In this document: one piece after another, positions 45,196 to 54,753 of the stretch
Layout of the letters: every line of letters begins with the position of its first letter
Numbering within the stretch: the first letter of the stretch is position 1
DNA from: Bacillota bacterium
GTDB taxonomy: Bacteria > Bacillota > DTU065
Length of the DNA stretch: 61,251 nucleotides
NCBI GenBank assembly: GCA_018435125.1
Contig: JAHDNZ010000062.1
Location: 1-61,251, forward strand
Direction of reading: 5' to 3'
Position numbers and translations under genes: made by a program
The notes under the pieces: model-generated
Seen by the model: only the letters and a program-made list of their open reading frames with translations
Databases searched by the model: none
What the model was told of the DNA's origin: nothing

Positions 45196-45727
45196 CTAAC
45201 GAGCAATTTACCAAAGCTTTATAAACCGGGCCAAAAGCTCGCAAGTCGCTTGAAAATAGGGTTACCTCTTTTACTGTAAATTCGCCAAACTCAAGGTCTT
45301 CGTTTTGGCTGATAAACTCTGCCAAGTTTTGGTTAACATTCTCTTTTAATCTAGAAAGCGTAAGATGTGGGGCATATGATTTATCTGCTTTATAAAAAGG
45401 TATAGCTTTCGCCACCTTTTCTTGTACTAAGCAGAGGTCTTTTTGCCCTTTGTGAATTTTCAAATAAAGAACCCGGGGCTCTTTTAGGTGAGAAAATACA
45501 CCAATCCCCTTAAAACTTAGGCTAAAACTATTAAAATCGCAAAGGGTCTTAAGTAAAATTTTATTTAACTGCAGAACTTCACTTTCGGGACGCTCACCTA
45601 AAAAACAGAGTGTAAGGTGGAAGTTTTCTGGGCTTACCTTTTTCCCTGGTATATTCACTTTAGCTAACCACCGAGCAATTTCACTGGCAATAGCTGGCTC
45701 CACTTTTACCGCTATAAACAGGCGCAT
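45188..45727 (-). CDS. thpR: RNA 2',3'-cyclic phosphodiesterase
   Basis: 179 residues of the 2H phosphoesterase family with both HxTx motifs: [13 protein letters not shown] and [13 protein letters not shown]. These enzymes open 2',3'-cyclic RNA ends (ThpR/LigT). The protein starts [20 protein letters not shown], typical of the family. It lies directly before recA. Confidence 0.93.
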   Translation of the reverse strand: MRLFIAVKVEPAIASEIARWLAKVNIPGKKVSPENFHLTLCFLGERPESEVLQLNKILLKTLCDFNSFSLSFKGIGVFSHLKEPRVLYLKIHKGQKDLCLVQEKVAKAIPFYKADKSYAPHLTLSRLKENVNQNLAEFISQNEDLEFGEFTVKEVTLFSSDLRAFGPVYKALVNCSLVD

Positions 45728-45744
45728 GAGCCTCCTCCTTATCT

Positions 45745-45770
45745 AAAAAAAGTGAGCCTTCGGCTCACTT
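45745..45770 (-). terminator. Terminator after the carbohydrate-binding gene
   Basis: AAGTGAGCC/GGCTCACTT hairpin followed by TTTTTTT on the minus strand, 11 bp past the stop at 45781. Confidence 0.85.
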
Positions 45771-45780
45771 GGCAAAGAAT

Positions 45781-46380
45781 TCACTTTACTTCTACCATTT
45801 TGACATTGTCAAACCAAATGGTGCCAGTCCCAGGGTAGGCAAATAAAGCTAAGCGAAAGGCTTGCGTTTTAGCCGGAATGGTAATTGTTTCTTTTAGTTC
45901 CCGCCAATTAAAAGTACCTGTTAAAGGTTTGGTTAAATCTTGCCTGCTACTCCATTGTTTATTAGTTCCCTGTAACCAATACGAAAGATTAACACCACCT
46001 GTTTCCTGTCCTTTTAATAGCTGCCAGTCTTTAGCTTTTACCCAAACGGAAACCTGATAAGTTTTACCAGATTCTACGGGTATGTCTTGATAGATACGGC
46101 CAGCAAAATTGTTAGGTACATCTAAAGTAGAAACAACCACTTTCAAACTTGGATTACCATCTATTTTCTCATCTTTATCCATATAAACTTGGTTGGGTTT
46201 TTCGGCAAAAAACCAATTAATCGACCAGTAATCTGGTAATCCATTTTTATCCCAGTCCATACCTAGATCCCCATTGACTACCATATTGTTATCATTCCAG
46301 GCCAAAGAACTAATCGCTAACATACTAAGCAATATTAAAATCTTGTGATATTTCTTAAGTATTAATAACAACCTATTCAC
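45781..46380 (-). CDS. Secreted CBM-like beta-sandwich protein
   Basis: 199 residues. Signal peptide KILILLSMLAISSLAW (about 14-29). The mature part looks like a single CBM4/9-type jelly-roll: VVNGDLGMDWDKNGLPDYW, GRIYQDIPVESGKTYQVSVW, and a closing GTGTIWFDNVKMVEV. No catalytic domain. It is unlinked to the hydrolase cluster but of the same secreted carbohydrate-binding type. It has terminators on both sides. Confidence 0.68.
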   Translation of the reverse strand: MNRLLLILKKYHKILILLSMLAISSLAWNDNNMVVNGDLGMDWDKNGLPDYWSINWFFAEKPNQVYMDKDEKIDGNPSLKVVVSTLDVPNNFAGRIYQDIPVESGKTYQVSVWVKAKDWQLLKGQETGGVNLSYWLQGTNKQWSSRQDLTKPLTGTFNWRELKETITIPAKTQAFRLALFAYPGTGTIWFDNVKMVEVK

Positions 46381-46451
46381 CCCCTGGTTTTAAATTCTTT
46401 TTTTATCTTTTATCTCCTGCCAAAAAGTAAAGACCTTCCTAAATGTATCCT

Positions 46452-46480
46452 AAAACAAAAGGCCCCAGAAGGGCCTTTTG
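46452..46480 (-). terminator. Terminator of the SASP gene
   Basis: CAAAAGGCCC/GGGCCTTTTG hairpin followed by TTTTAGG on the minus strand, 23 bp past the SASP stop. Confidence 0.8.
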
Positions 46481-46502
46481 GAGTTAGCGATTTCGCTCTT
46501 AA

Positions 46503-46826
46503 TTAGGATAGTCCACCACGGTTGGCAGCATTTGTGTACTGGTTGAGGTCTTGAGCAACTTGCTGTTTATAAGGTGTACCTACACTTGGTTGCCGCCCAC
46601 TTTGATATTGAGAGAGCAGCTGTTCCTCAGCAAGCTGAATCATACGTCTCACCATATTGCCGCCAACGGCACCACAATCACGTGAGGTCATGTACCCCCA
46701 GTAGCCATTTTGAATCTGATTAGTGTCGATGTTAAGTTCATTGGCCACTTCATATTTGAACTGATCCAAAGCATGTCTTGCTCCAAGAACAACTGGATTG
46801 TTGGAAGAAGTACTTCCAGCACCCAT
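46503..46826 (-). CDS. Alpha/beta small acid-soluble spore protein
   Basis: 107 residues. It has the two conserved SASP blocks: LDQFKYEVANELNI, containing the GPR protease site region, and WGYMTSRDCGAVGGNMVRRM. SASPs coat and protect spore DNA. The C-terminal extension of about 30 residues (QPSVGTPYKQQVAQDLNQYT) makes it longer than the 60-75 residues usual in Bacillus. A CCAGGAGGTGA site precedes the ATG. It is monocistronic and presumably sigma-G dependent. Confidence 0.93.
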   Translation of the reverse strand: MGAGSTSSNNPVVLGARHALDQFKYEVANELNIDTNQIQNGYWGYMTSRDCGAVGGNMVRRMIQLAEEQLLSQYQSGRQPSVGTPYKQQVAQDLNQYTNAANRGGLS

Positions 46827-46907
46827 GAGTTATCACCTCCTGGCATCATTTATTGTACCCTTGAGGTGATAATTGATGTAGCTTTATTTCTTCTAAAGTT
46901 GGAAAGC

Positions 46908-47345
46908 CTACCCTTCAAAAGCTTTCAATTCTTGAGCTTTTTTTTCTCTAACCCTTACTAGCACAACTCTTCCCTTTAGAATCAGTCTTTCATTTTGCTT
47001 AACCTCGACATCAACTTCCACATGTCTTCTACCAATTAACATTATCTCAGCTAAAGCAGTAAGCGTAACGTCTGGATTAATTGGGCTTTCTAATTCAAAG
47101 CTCATAGCTCTTAAAGTATCGATACCTGTTTTTTCAAACGAACAGGCTTCTGTGGCTGCATCGATGGCTATACCACAGGGAACAATAGTCATAGGGTGTA
47201 GATCTTTGCCGAGAGGTAAATCACCCTCAGATTCCATGAGGTGCTTAAAAACATCAGTTGCCATATAAACAACGGCTTTATCTCCTACATTAACTTTTCC
47301 GTTGTTTTTAATTGAACGCTCAATCTTAAGTGCACCTTTTCTCAT
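46908..47345 (-). CDS. Hotdog-fold thioesterase-like protein
   Basis: 145 residues from ATG 47345 (GGAAGGAG upstream; the frame extends eight codons further). The pattern KVNVGDKAVVYMATDVFKHL, then LTALAEIMLIGRRHVEVDVE and LKGRVVLVRVREKK, fits a single hotdog domain as in acyl-CoA thioesterases. No exact substrate can be named. It follows the dehydrogenase gene with a 30-bp gap. Confidence 0.6.
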   Translation of the reverse strand: MRKGALKIERSIKNNGKVNVGDKAVVYMATDVFKHLMESEGDLPLGKDLHPMTIVPCGIAIDAATEACSFEKTGIDTLRAMSFELESPINPDVTLTALAEIMLIGRRHVEVDVEVKQNERLILKGRVVLVRVREKKAQELKAFEG

Positions 47346-47375
47346 GGTCACACTCCTTCCCTTTCCCAAGTTGTT

Positions 47376-48395
47376 CTAGTATTTTAATATGACCCCTAGA
47401 TACTCTTCATGACCATTTATAATCATCTCATAGGCCTTCTTTATCTCCTGAAAACTATAACGATGCGTAATGAGTTCATTCAGATGGAGCTTCCCTGCTT
47501 CTAGCAGGCGTATAAACTCCCTCACATTGCGACCTTCTGTCCAGCGTACATACTGGAGTGGATAATCATGGGCATTTTCTTCGTAACCCTGATCATACCT
47601 TCCCGGGCCTCCGGCTCTACTAACAACCAATTCACTTTCTAGCTTAAACATGGTCTCTCTGGCTAGATTGAGCGGTACATCGCCTACAATGACCACTCTC
47701 CCGCCCGGCCTTAAGGCTTTTATAGCTTCATCAGCTAGCTGAGGTGATTTGCTGGCCGCAGCAATAACAATAGCATCTACTCCCCCTGGAAAATATTCTT
47801 TAATGGCTGAGGGTGTAATCTCTTTTGATGTTCCGGCAATATCAGCGCCATATTTTTTTGCAATCAGAGCTTTTTTCTCATCTAAATCACTGGCAATAAC
47901 CTGATAGCCTGCCACACTTCCCATTTGCACTGAAAGTTGCCCGATAACACCCAAACCTATAACCCACATACTCTCACCAAACTGCAGTTTAGCTAATCTT
48001 AAGCCATGCATAGTAATGGCTCCTAGTCCTACAAAACTAGCTTCCTCCGGATTAGTATCCTCCTTTAAAGGTGCCATTAAAGTTAAGGGGACGGCCAGGT
48101 ATTCCCCATGACAAACATAAGGGGCACCATAAACAGCCACTCTGGTACCAATTTTAAAAGGTACTTGGGTACCTTTTTTTACAATTCTGCCTACGGCTTG
48201 ATAACCAAGACTGTGGCTACCGTTTTTTAGTTCCAGTGTTCTCCTAATTATACCTGCTTCGGTACCGGCAGAAATTAGACTGTATTCGACTTTTACCAGA
48301 GCTTGAACCTCATTTATGCTAGGCTGTGGCATCTCTTTTAGGACTACTTCTTGAACTGTACCATCAATAAAGACTTTATTCATTAGTTCACTCAT
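47376..48395 (-). CDS. MDR-family dehydrogenase, zinc-free type
   Basis: 339 residues, medium-chain dehydrogenase/reductase. The substrate-domain segment SLISAGTEAGIIRR replaces the catalytic-zinc CGTD of alcohol dehydrogenases, and GYQAVGRIVKKG follows. The NAD(P) loop is WVIGLGVIGQLSVQMG. Proteins with the ISAGTE signature include sugar and bacteriochlorophyllide-type oxidoreductases; the substrate is unknown. GAGAGGAG precedes the ATG. It is located between addA and the hotdog gene, 18 bp from addA. Confidence 0.82.
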   Translation of the reverse strand: MSELMNKVFIDGTVQEVVLKEMPQPSINEVQALVKVEYSLISAGTEAGIIRRTLELKNGSHSLGYQAVGRIVKKGTQVPFKIGTRVAVYGAPYVCHGEYLAVPLTLMAPLKEDTNPEEASFVGLGAITMHGLRLAKLQFGESMWVIGLGVIGQLSVQMGSVAGYQVIASDLDEKKALIAKKYGADIAGTSKEITPSAIKEYFPGGVDAIVIAAASKSPQLADEAIKALRPGGRVVIVGDVPLNLARETMFKLESELVVSRAGGPGRYDQGYEENAHDYPLQYVRWTEGRNVREFIRLLEAGKLHLNELITHRYSFQEIKKAYEMIINGHEEYLGVILKY

Positions 48396-48413
48396 TTTAC
48401 GTCTCCTCTCTTT

Positions 48414-51400
48414 TTAGTCTTGGTGACATAATGCTAGATAAGGGCAGTTAACTAGACACTTATCTTTCGGTTTAGCTTCAGGTAGAAGCTTTTTATCCAA
48501 AACATTATTGATATCGTCTACTACCCGCTCTAGTAGAGCTTCAGCCTCATTAAGCCCAACGGGATAGATTTTGTCCGGATAAGGGAAATATATTAGCGCC
48601 TCTACTTCTTTTTGAAACCTTGCTTTTAAAGCCGTAGCATAGACAGCTAACTGAAGATCATATTCTCTGGCTTTGAGAGCAAAATCACCCTGACAATGGG
48701 TCTTAAAATCTATCAGAGTTATCTTTTCTTTCTCCCAAATAAGACGATCCACAATCCCGATAAAACGTAGCCTTTTTTGCGGCAAGTATAATGAAATAGG
48801 AACTTCACTTTGTCCTCTGTTATAAAACTCAGAAGCAAAATAATGGGTTAAATTTGGGTAATAGGCTTGAGGTAAGTTAGCTTGATTAAAAATCAATTCT
48901 GCTTCTTTAAGATCTTTGGCTTCAGCAAAGATGCGGTGCAAAACCGTCCCGATTGTCTGTCCATCAAAATCAATTTCAGGCTCGCTATTATCAGTTTCTT
49001 CACTAGTTATAAGTTCTTTAAGGGGAGGAACTTTTAAACGTTGTTCAAGATAAAAAAGGCGGGGACAGATTCTAAACTGAACTAATGCTGTTGGTGATAA
49101 GGCACGGTATTTAGGTTTTAAAATAACTTGATCCAACCTGCCCGAAGGCATAATAGGTTCTTTTTGAAGTGCAGGGTAAATGGCATATTCATAAGGATAA
49201 TACTCAGTTTGATAGTTATTAAAACTAACCTTTTCCCGTTCCCAGCTAAACAGCCTAAGGACAGGATTGGTGGTCTTAAATTCTTTGGTAAGAAAATCTC
49301 CGGCAACGACTAGATATAGTTCATTCATCGCTCTGGTAGCCGCTACATAGAAAAGACGTTGCTTTTCATATTCCTCTTCATCTTTAATTCTTTCTCTGGA
49401 GATATATAACCGCGGATCGGTGCATTTTACCTTAAGGTTTCCAACCTTATTTAAAAGTCCTACAATCAAACCCTGCTCTTTATCAAAGGTCATAAGTGGT
49501 TCTGGTCGTGAACGTTGACTAAGATTAATACCAGCTATAATAACTCTTTTAAATTCCAAACCTTTGGCGGCATGCACGGTCATTATAGTAACTCTATCGG
49601 TACTCTCAGAAACAACCTCGGCATCCGCAGTTCCCGCTTCCTTGACCATATTTAAATATTCGACAATCTCACTGTTGGATAGACCGTTTCTATCTTGTGT
49701 AGCGATTAATTCTAGCAGTTTTTCTAAATTGGCCGCTCGTTCCTCACCCATTAACTGACCTTGTAAAACAAGGTCGAATTGGGAATTTTCAATTAACTCG
49801 GTTAGTAAAAGAGTCAAACTTTTATAGCCATATTCAATCCGCAATTTAGTTAACCGATTTGCAAGCTCGCTAAAGTCTTCACCTTTAGATGCAAGTATTC
49901 CCCAGGCCTCTTTTTCACGTTGGACTAAGCAATCAGTGCCACCATATAGTAAAAGTGCACCATAGAGTGCGGTTTCATTTTCTTTGGCTCTTTGAAAAAG
50001 TGAGTACAACACTTTTTCGTCTTGATTGAAAAAGGGACCCTTTAATACAGCCGCCAGACTGAGTTCGTCAAGAGGTGTATTTAGAAAGTTAAGCAAAGCC
50101 AAACAATCGCGGATCTCTTCTCTGGCAAAAAAATCCAAACCCATTCCCGAAACAAAGGGAATTTTAGCCTGTGCGAGTTCTTCTTCGAGTTCTACAAGAC
50201 CCGCCGACCTTTTGTGAAATAAAACAGCGAAATCACCATATTGAATCCTTTCATTTTTGTTACCATTTACAGCTTCAAAGATCAATCTGGTAATGGCTTT
50301 AGCCTGCCATCTTTGGGGAGGCATTTTCTCCTTTGACTTATAATCATAAGGGCAGGCAATGATATGAAAGCACTTATCCGAATCTGTTTTTTTAGTCTGG
50401 ATTTTTTCATAACCAATAGCATAGCTTTTTTGGCTATCTCCTGGCATAAACAATTCAAAGTAAGTGTTATAAAAATCAATCAGGTCTTTTTCGCTGCGGA
50501 AATTATAACTTAAAGAAATCTCTTTGCCATTTTTAGCTAGAATATTCTCGGTGGTCTTGGCAAACAAAGCCACTTCAGCGCCACGAAAACGATAGATTGA
50601 CTGTTTTGGATCACCTACTATAAACAGATTAAGATTGTCCTGCCAAAGTTCATCTATAATACGCTGCTGTAGATAGTTGGTATCCTGATATTCATCAATC
50701 ATAATAAAACGCCAATCTTTAAGCAGTTCTTTTTTAGCATGGGGTTTTTTTAACAGCTTTAAAGCCTGTAATTGTAAGTCGATAAAATCAAGAGCTTGCT
50801 TTTCCTGTTTTGCTTTTAAGTATTGTTTATCGATAAGTGTCAATAAAGTATGAAAACCTTCTAAAAGTCTTTTTACGTCACTTTCAGCAAATAAAAGCGG
50901 AATGATTACGATACCTTCTTGAACTGCCTTTATAACATCCTTACCAAAAATACTGCTGATTTTATCTTTGCTATTTATAAGTCTGAGATAATCAATTAAT
51001 TGCAACTTTTCTTTCGGGGTTAGCTCCGTATTAGCTTGCAATTTTAAAAAAAGCGGTTTAAAGATAGGCCAGTTTTCAAGCATAAGAGTCACGAATTTAG
51101 CTGTTTTAGCTTGGCCTTTTAAGCTATCTTTCATGCCATCCGCTTTATCAAGAGCCTTTATAAAATCATTAAGAGTAGACTTAGAAAAGGCCGTGGCTTC
51201 GTTAAATTTATGCTTGGTTAATTCCAAGGCTTCTTCTATAGTAAAACCGAATTCACGGATTTTATTGTAAGACATAGCAAGATCCGTTACCAGATTAAAG
51301 TTTTCTGCTCTGAAACGGACCAGATAATCAACGTTTGTTTCCTGAGATTGCTCCTCTAAGTCCTCTAAAACCTTGTTAATACTTTTGCGAAGCAACCTAC

Positions 51401-51794
51401 CAGCTTCGTCTTCTAAAATTATTTGGTAATCAGGGGTTAGATTTATATCAAGAGCAAAACGTTTTATTAGGCTATTGCAAAAACTATGAATAGTAGATAT
51501 ATGGGCTGAAGACACATCTTTAAGCTCTTTTAAGTTAGGACTTTTCTCGAGTTGGGCCTTGGCTTCCTTGCGTAGTTTAACCTTCATCTCTGAAGCTGCC
51601 TTTTCAGTAAAGGTTATGGCTGCAATTTGGTTGAAGGCTGCTTTGTTTGCTAAAACTAGCTCCAAAATCCTGTAGATTAGCACTTTAGTTTTACCAGCTC
51701 CCGCTCCAGCTGTTATAGTAGCGTGGTTATCTAGGCAATTTATTGCAGCTGATTGCTCTTTGGTGGGCTCAAAGTTATACTTCAATTTCTCCAC
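48414..51794 (-). CDS. addA: AddA helicase-nuclease subunit
   Basis: 1126 residues. UvrD-type superfamily 1A helicase: Walker A ITAGAGAGKTKV (about 29-40), IDEYQDTN (Walker B), GDPKQSIYRFRGA, SYNFRSE, VMTVHAAKGLEF-like motif (TIMTVHAAKGLEF). The C-terminal RecB-family nuclease has GIVDRLIWEKE, IDFKTH and the QLAVYATAL motif. AddAB resects double-strand breaks before RecA loading. Unusually, cysteines FRICPRL and the terminal C-LVN-C-PYLAL-C lie around the nuclease like an AddB-type Fe-S site. It overlaps addB by 20 bases. Confidence 0.94.
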   Translation of the reverse strand: MEKLKYNFEPTKEQSAAINCLDNHATITAGAGAGKTKVLIYRILELVLANKAAFNQIAAITFTEKAASEMKVKLRKEAKAQLEKSPNLKELKDVSSAHISTIHSFCNSLIKRFALDINLTPDYQIILEDEAGRLLRKSINKVLEDLEEQSQETNVDYLVRFRAENFNLVTDLAMSYNKIREFGFTIEEALELTKHKFNEATAFSKSTLNDFIKALDKADGMKDSLKGQAKTAKFVTLMLENWPIFKPLFLKLQANTELTPKEKLQLIDYLRLINSKDKISSIFGKDVIKAVQEGIVIIPLLFAESDVKRLLEGFHTLLTLIDKQYLKAKQEKQALDFIDLQLQALKLLKKPHAKKELLKDWRFIMIDEYQDTNYLQQRIIDELWQDNLNLFIVGDPKQSIYRFRGAEVALFAKTTENILAKNGKEISLSYNFRSEKDLIDFYNTYFELFMPGDSQKSYAIGYEKIQTKKTDSDKCFHIIACPYDYKSKEKMPPQRWQAKAITRLIFEAVNGNKNERIQYGDFAVLFHKRSAGLVELEEELAQAKIPFVSGMGLDFFAREEIRDCLALLNFLNTPLDELSLAAVLKGPFFNQDEKVLYSLFQRAKENETALYGALLLYGGTDCLVQREKEAWGILASKGEDFSELANRLTKLRIEYGYKSLTLLLTELIENSQFDLVLQGQLMGEERAANLEKLLELIATQDRNGLSNSEIVEYLNMVKEAGTADAEVVSESTDRVTIMTVHAAKGLEFKRVIIAGINLSQRSRPEPLMTFDKEQGLIVGLLNKVGNLKVKCTDPRLYISRERIKDEEEYEKQRLFYVAATRAMNELYLVVAGDFLTKEFKTTNPVLRLFSWEREKVSFNNYQTEYYPYEYAIYPALQKEPIMPSGRLDQVILKPKYRALSPTALVQFRICPRLFYLEQRLKVPPLKELITSEETDNSEPEIDFDGQTIGTVLHRIFAEAKDLKEAELIFNQANLPQAYYPNLTHYFASEFYNRGQSEVPISLYLPQKRLRFIGIVDRLIWEKEKITLIDFKTHCQGDFALKAREYDLQLAVYATALKARFQKEVEALIYFPYPDKIYPVGLNEAEALLERVVDDINNVLDKKLLPEAKPKDKCLVNCPYLALCHQD

Positions 51795-54642
51795 CTCCCC
51801 TAGTGTTTAGACGACAAAGGTCAATAAATTTACAATATCTACAGCTTTGGCTATCATAGTTAGGTGGATAATAACCTGCAAAAAGCTCTTCGCCCAGAGT
51901 TTGACCTGTTTGAAGTAGTGTTTCTACCTCTTCTTCCCACTCTTTGGGAGTCGGTGATTTTTTAGTAGTCCTCACATCCATGAGTTCATAAGCTTTTTCA
52001 TTCCAAAATCTACTTTCTGTGTTATATAAACTTAAATACGAAGCCCCTATAATCGGAGTAATATTATTTTGCTGCAGGGCTTTGATATAAGCTGTCAGTT
52101 GAAAGTCCTTAGCATTTTTTAAAGCGGATATATCTTTTTTGGATCTTTTGTAATCTATAATCAGGTAACCTTTTTGATTGTCTTTGGTTACCAAATCAAC
52201 TCTATCAATTACTCCTTTTAGGAAATAGGGTCCCATCTTTACACCTGGCCATCTTTGACCTGTTCCAAAATGAAGTTCTAAAAAGACTGGCTGGCGATTA
52301 TCTTGGGCGAGATCGTCTTTAAGATAGTTGCTAATGCTAGGATAAAACTTCTCTAACTCAACGTTCTGATAAAAATCACTGGCTTTAGTATCAAAGAATA
52401 CTTGTTTTATAATCTGATCTAACCTAGCATCCAAATCGGCTAAAACCTTCTTACTTCCTTCTTTAACTACCTCGGTATAGAATAATTCCAATACCTTATG
52501 CCAAAGACTACCTCCTTCTAAACTATCAACCTCTTCGCTTAGTTGCTCTGCCTCCAAAAGGCCGAGACAGTGATGTACAAAGAAACGATAGGGGCAGTCT
52601 GCATATTCTGAAAATGCCCTAACAGCTAGAGTTCTTGCACTATTACTTCCTCTAAGAAAACCTAGCTCCGGCAAGCTATAATAAGCTGCTGGTTTTGTTT
52701 TATAAGCCTCGATTTTATCAATCAGCTTTTCAGGTAAACTCAACGGATCATACTGAATTGTATACTCGAGATACTCTTTTTTTGAGGTATAAAACGGTTC
52801 AAAAACTAGATTATGAATAGGCTCACATAGGCCATAGCTCTTTAGATCATCAATGTAACGAGACTTTTCTTTGTGTTGGCCTTGATTTTCCTTAGGACTA
52901 AACAGATAAACTCCTTCCAACGCACAGCGAAGACTCTCCCAGTAGTAGTAGTCTTGTAATTTCTCTATATTTTTAGCTAGAGGTAGTTTTCTTGCAGTTA
53001 ATGCATTGAACAATTCGCGTTCTTGATCCTTAAAGATCCAGGTTTCAGCAACTTTGGCTGGCAAATCATCTTCTGTTACTCCTAAGATAAAAACATACTT
53101 ACCTCTTCTAACAGGTGTTTCGTTTAAATTATGTAAACTCAAACCATCCTCAGCAATGTTTAAGCGCAAAGCCAGTGAACTTTTGAGCCAGGCCATTATA
53201 AAATCCTCACAAGTAAACTTATCATCTTTGGCCGCTATCGCCAGGTTTTCCCATAGTTTTTTGACCTCAAACCACGCTCTAAGTTCAATTAGCTGTTCAA
53301 ACTCTACCTCAGCATCTAAGAGTAGATTCTCTTCAAGCTTTAGATCTTTTAGAAGTTCATAAAAGATCGTGCTTATCTGCTCGGCTTCTAGCTCTTCTTT
53401 CTCTAAACCTAAGGTAAGGTTTTGCTTTAAGCTTTGCAGGGCCTGTAAAGTCAACTCACATTCTTTTTGCTCTTTTGCCATCCTTTTTAACTTGTTATAC
53501 CAGTTGTCGCTTTTGCCGGTTAATTTGATTTTGGTAAGCATATTGCTAAGCCTGGTGTTAGAGATACCTTCTGGTAGATAGCTGGAAAAATCAAAATATT
53601 TGCCTCGTAAAAGAGCAATTAATTCTTCTTTTTCAAGGGGTCTGGTCAGAAAGCTTGTCAAAAGTTTAATATCTCCCATTAAAGCTGTTTGGCTTAAGTT
53701 GATAGAACCTCTACGCCAGCAAAGCTCTTCTTTTTCACATAGGCGTGAAAATAATGGCTGATATAGCTCTCTTTGATTAGTTAAAATAAGTACCTCATCA
53801 GTAGAGGTAATCTTTCTATCCCAAAACAATTTTTTAATTGTTTTTAGGACAAAGCTTACTTCCTGTTTGGGAGTTTGTGGGCTGCAAAGAGTAACTTGGC
53901 TGATTTGGCGAGAACTTTCCATTTCCTCGTGACTTGTTAATTCTTTCAAATGTTGATAATCGGAAGCCAAAGCTAAAAAAACATCATTTTCTACATAGGG
54001 AAAGTTAATAATTACTGTAACATCCTCTAAAGAAGCTAGTTTTTCAATTAATTTTTTGTCTATCAACTCTAAGTTGTAAAAGCCATCCAAGATTACGGTT
54101 TTGCTAGTCTTTAATTCCAATTTAGCTACTTTTTCAAAGGAAAGTTCACTCTCTGATACCAGGTTTTTTTCTGTAATTAATTTAAGATAAGCCTCGTAAA
54201 TATGCCCTAGATCACGATTTTTCGGAGTATCTAACTCACCTTTAATACCTTCTAAAAAATCCTTGGGAGTAATATTTGCCCACTGCAGCTCTTTGATAAA
54301 CTCTAGCATTGGCTTGGTAAGTCTTTTGGGATTTATGTCTGAAAAAGCCTCTAGTTTCGATCCTTTAATGATTTTTTCCAGATACATTTCCGCTAAGGCA
54401 GGATAAATAGTATTAGCTTTCTCTGTTTTTAAAAATACATCCCTGGTATAAAGCGGATTAGGAACTAAGGCGTTTAGTCCCAAATCAGCAAGCATCTCCT
54501 GCACGGTTACTCTTAAAGCTGGTTCTTTAACTATATAAAGGGTGTTATTTTGGCCTTCTTTGAGGGAATCTGCTAGCTTTAACACTAACTTTTTTCTGTT
54601 TTTTAGCATATCACCAGAGTAAAGCACAAGCACCGGTATCAC
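51775..54642 (-). CDS. addB: AddB nuclease subunit
   Basis: 955 residues, shorter than Bacillus AddB (about 1166). The C-terminal nuclease has GVIDRVDLVTKDN, IIDYKRSKKD and FQLTAYIKAL, and the 4Fe-4S staple formed by the Cys in EYADCPYRFF with C-RY-C-KFIDL-C near the end. The usual N-terminal Walker A is not visible: the first residues read VLYSGDMLKNRKKLV, without a GKT/GKS. It would then be an inactive helicase subunit with nuclease activity. First gene of addBA. Confidence 0.92.
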   Translation of the reverse strand: MIPVLVLYSGDMLKNRKKLVLKLADSLKEGQNNTLYIVKEPALRVTVQEMLADLGLNALVPNPLYTRDVFLKTEKANTIYPALAEMYLEKIIKGSKLEAFSDINPKRLTKPMLEFIKELQWANITPKDFLEGIKGELDTPKNRDLGHIYEAYLKLITEKNLVSESELSFEKVAKLELKTSKTVILDGFYNLELIDKKLIEKLASLEDVTVIINFPYVENDVFLALASDYQHLKELTSHEEMESSRQISQVTLCSPQTPKQEVSFVLKTIKKLFWDRKITSTDEVLILTNQRELYQPLFSRLCEKEELCWRRGSINLSQTALMGDIKLLTSFLTRPLEKEELIALLRGKYFDFSSYLPEGISNTRLSNMLTKIKLTGKSDNWYNKLKRMAKEQKECELTLQALQSLKQNLTLGLEKEELEAEQISTIFYELLKDLKLEENLLLDAEVEFEQLIELRAWFEVKKLWENLAIAAKDDKFTCEDFIMAWLKSSLALRLNIAEDGLSLHNLNETPVRRGKYVFILGVTEDDLPAKVAETWIFKDQERELFNALTARKLPLAKNIEKLQDYYYWESLRCALEGVYLFSPKENQGQHKEKSRYIDDLKSYGLCEPIHNLVFEPFYTSKKEYLEYTIQYDPLSLPEKLIDKIEAYKTKPAAYYSLPELGFLRGSNSARTLAVRAFSEYADCPYRFFVHHCLGLLEAEQLSEEVDSLEGGSLWHKVLELFYTEVVKEGSKKVLADLDARLDQIIKQVFFDTKASDFYQNVELEKFYPSISNYLKDDLAQDNRQPVFLELHFGTGQRWPGVKMGPYFLKGVIDRVDLVTKDNQKGYLIIDYKRSKKDISALKNAKDFQLTAYIKALQQNNITPIIGASYLSLYNTESRFWNEKAYELMDVRTTKKSPTPKEWEEEVETLLQTGQTLGEELFAGYYPPNYDSQSCRYCKFIDLCRLNTRGGGEIEV

Positions 54643-54708
54643 CTCTATGATTTTGTCCTTACTTGGGCATACATTCCCCTTTTAAAACCCCAACTCCTCT
54701 TAAGAAAT

Positions 54709-54735
54709 CAAAAAAGAGGATCCCTGATCCTCTTT
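54709..54735 (-). terminator. Terminator of ald
   Basis: AAAGAGGATC/GATCCTCTTT hairpin with a 3-nt loop followed by TTTTTTG on the minus strand, 18 bp past the ald stop. Confidence 0.85.
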
Positions 54736-54753
54736 AGATTAACTGATTAATAA

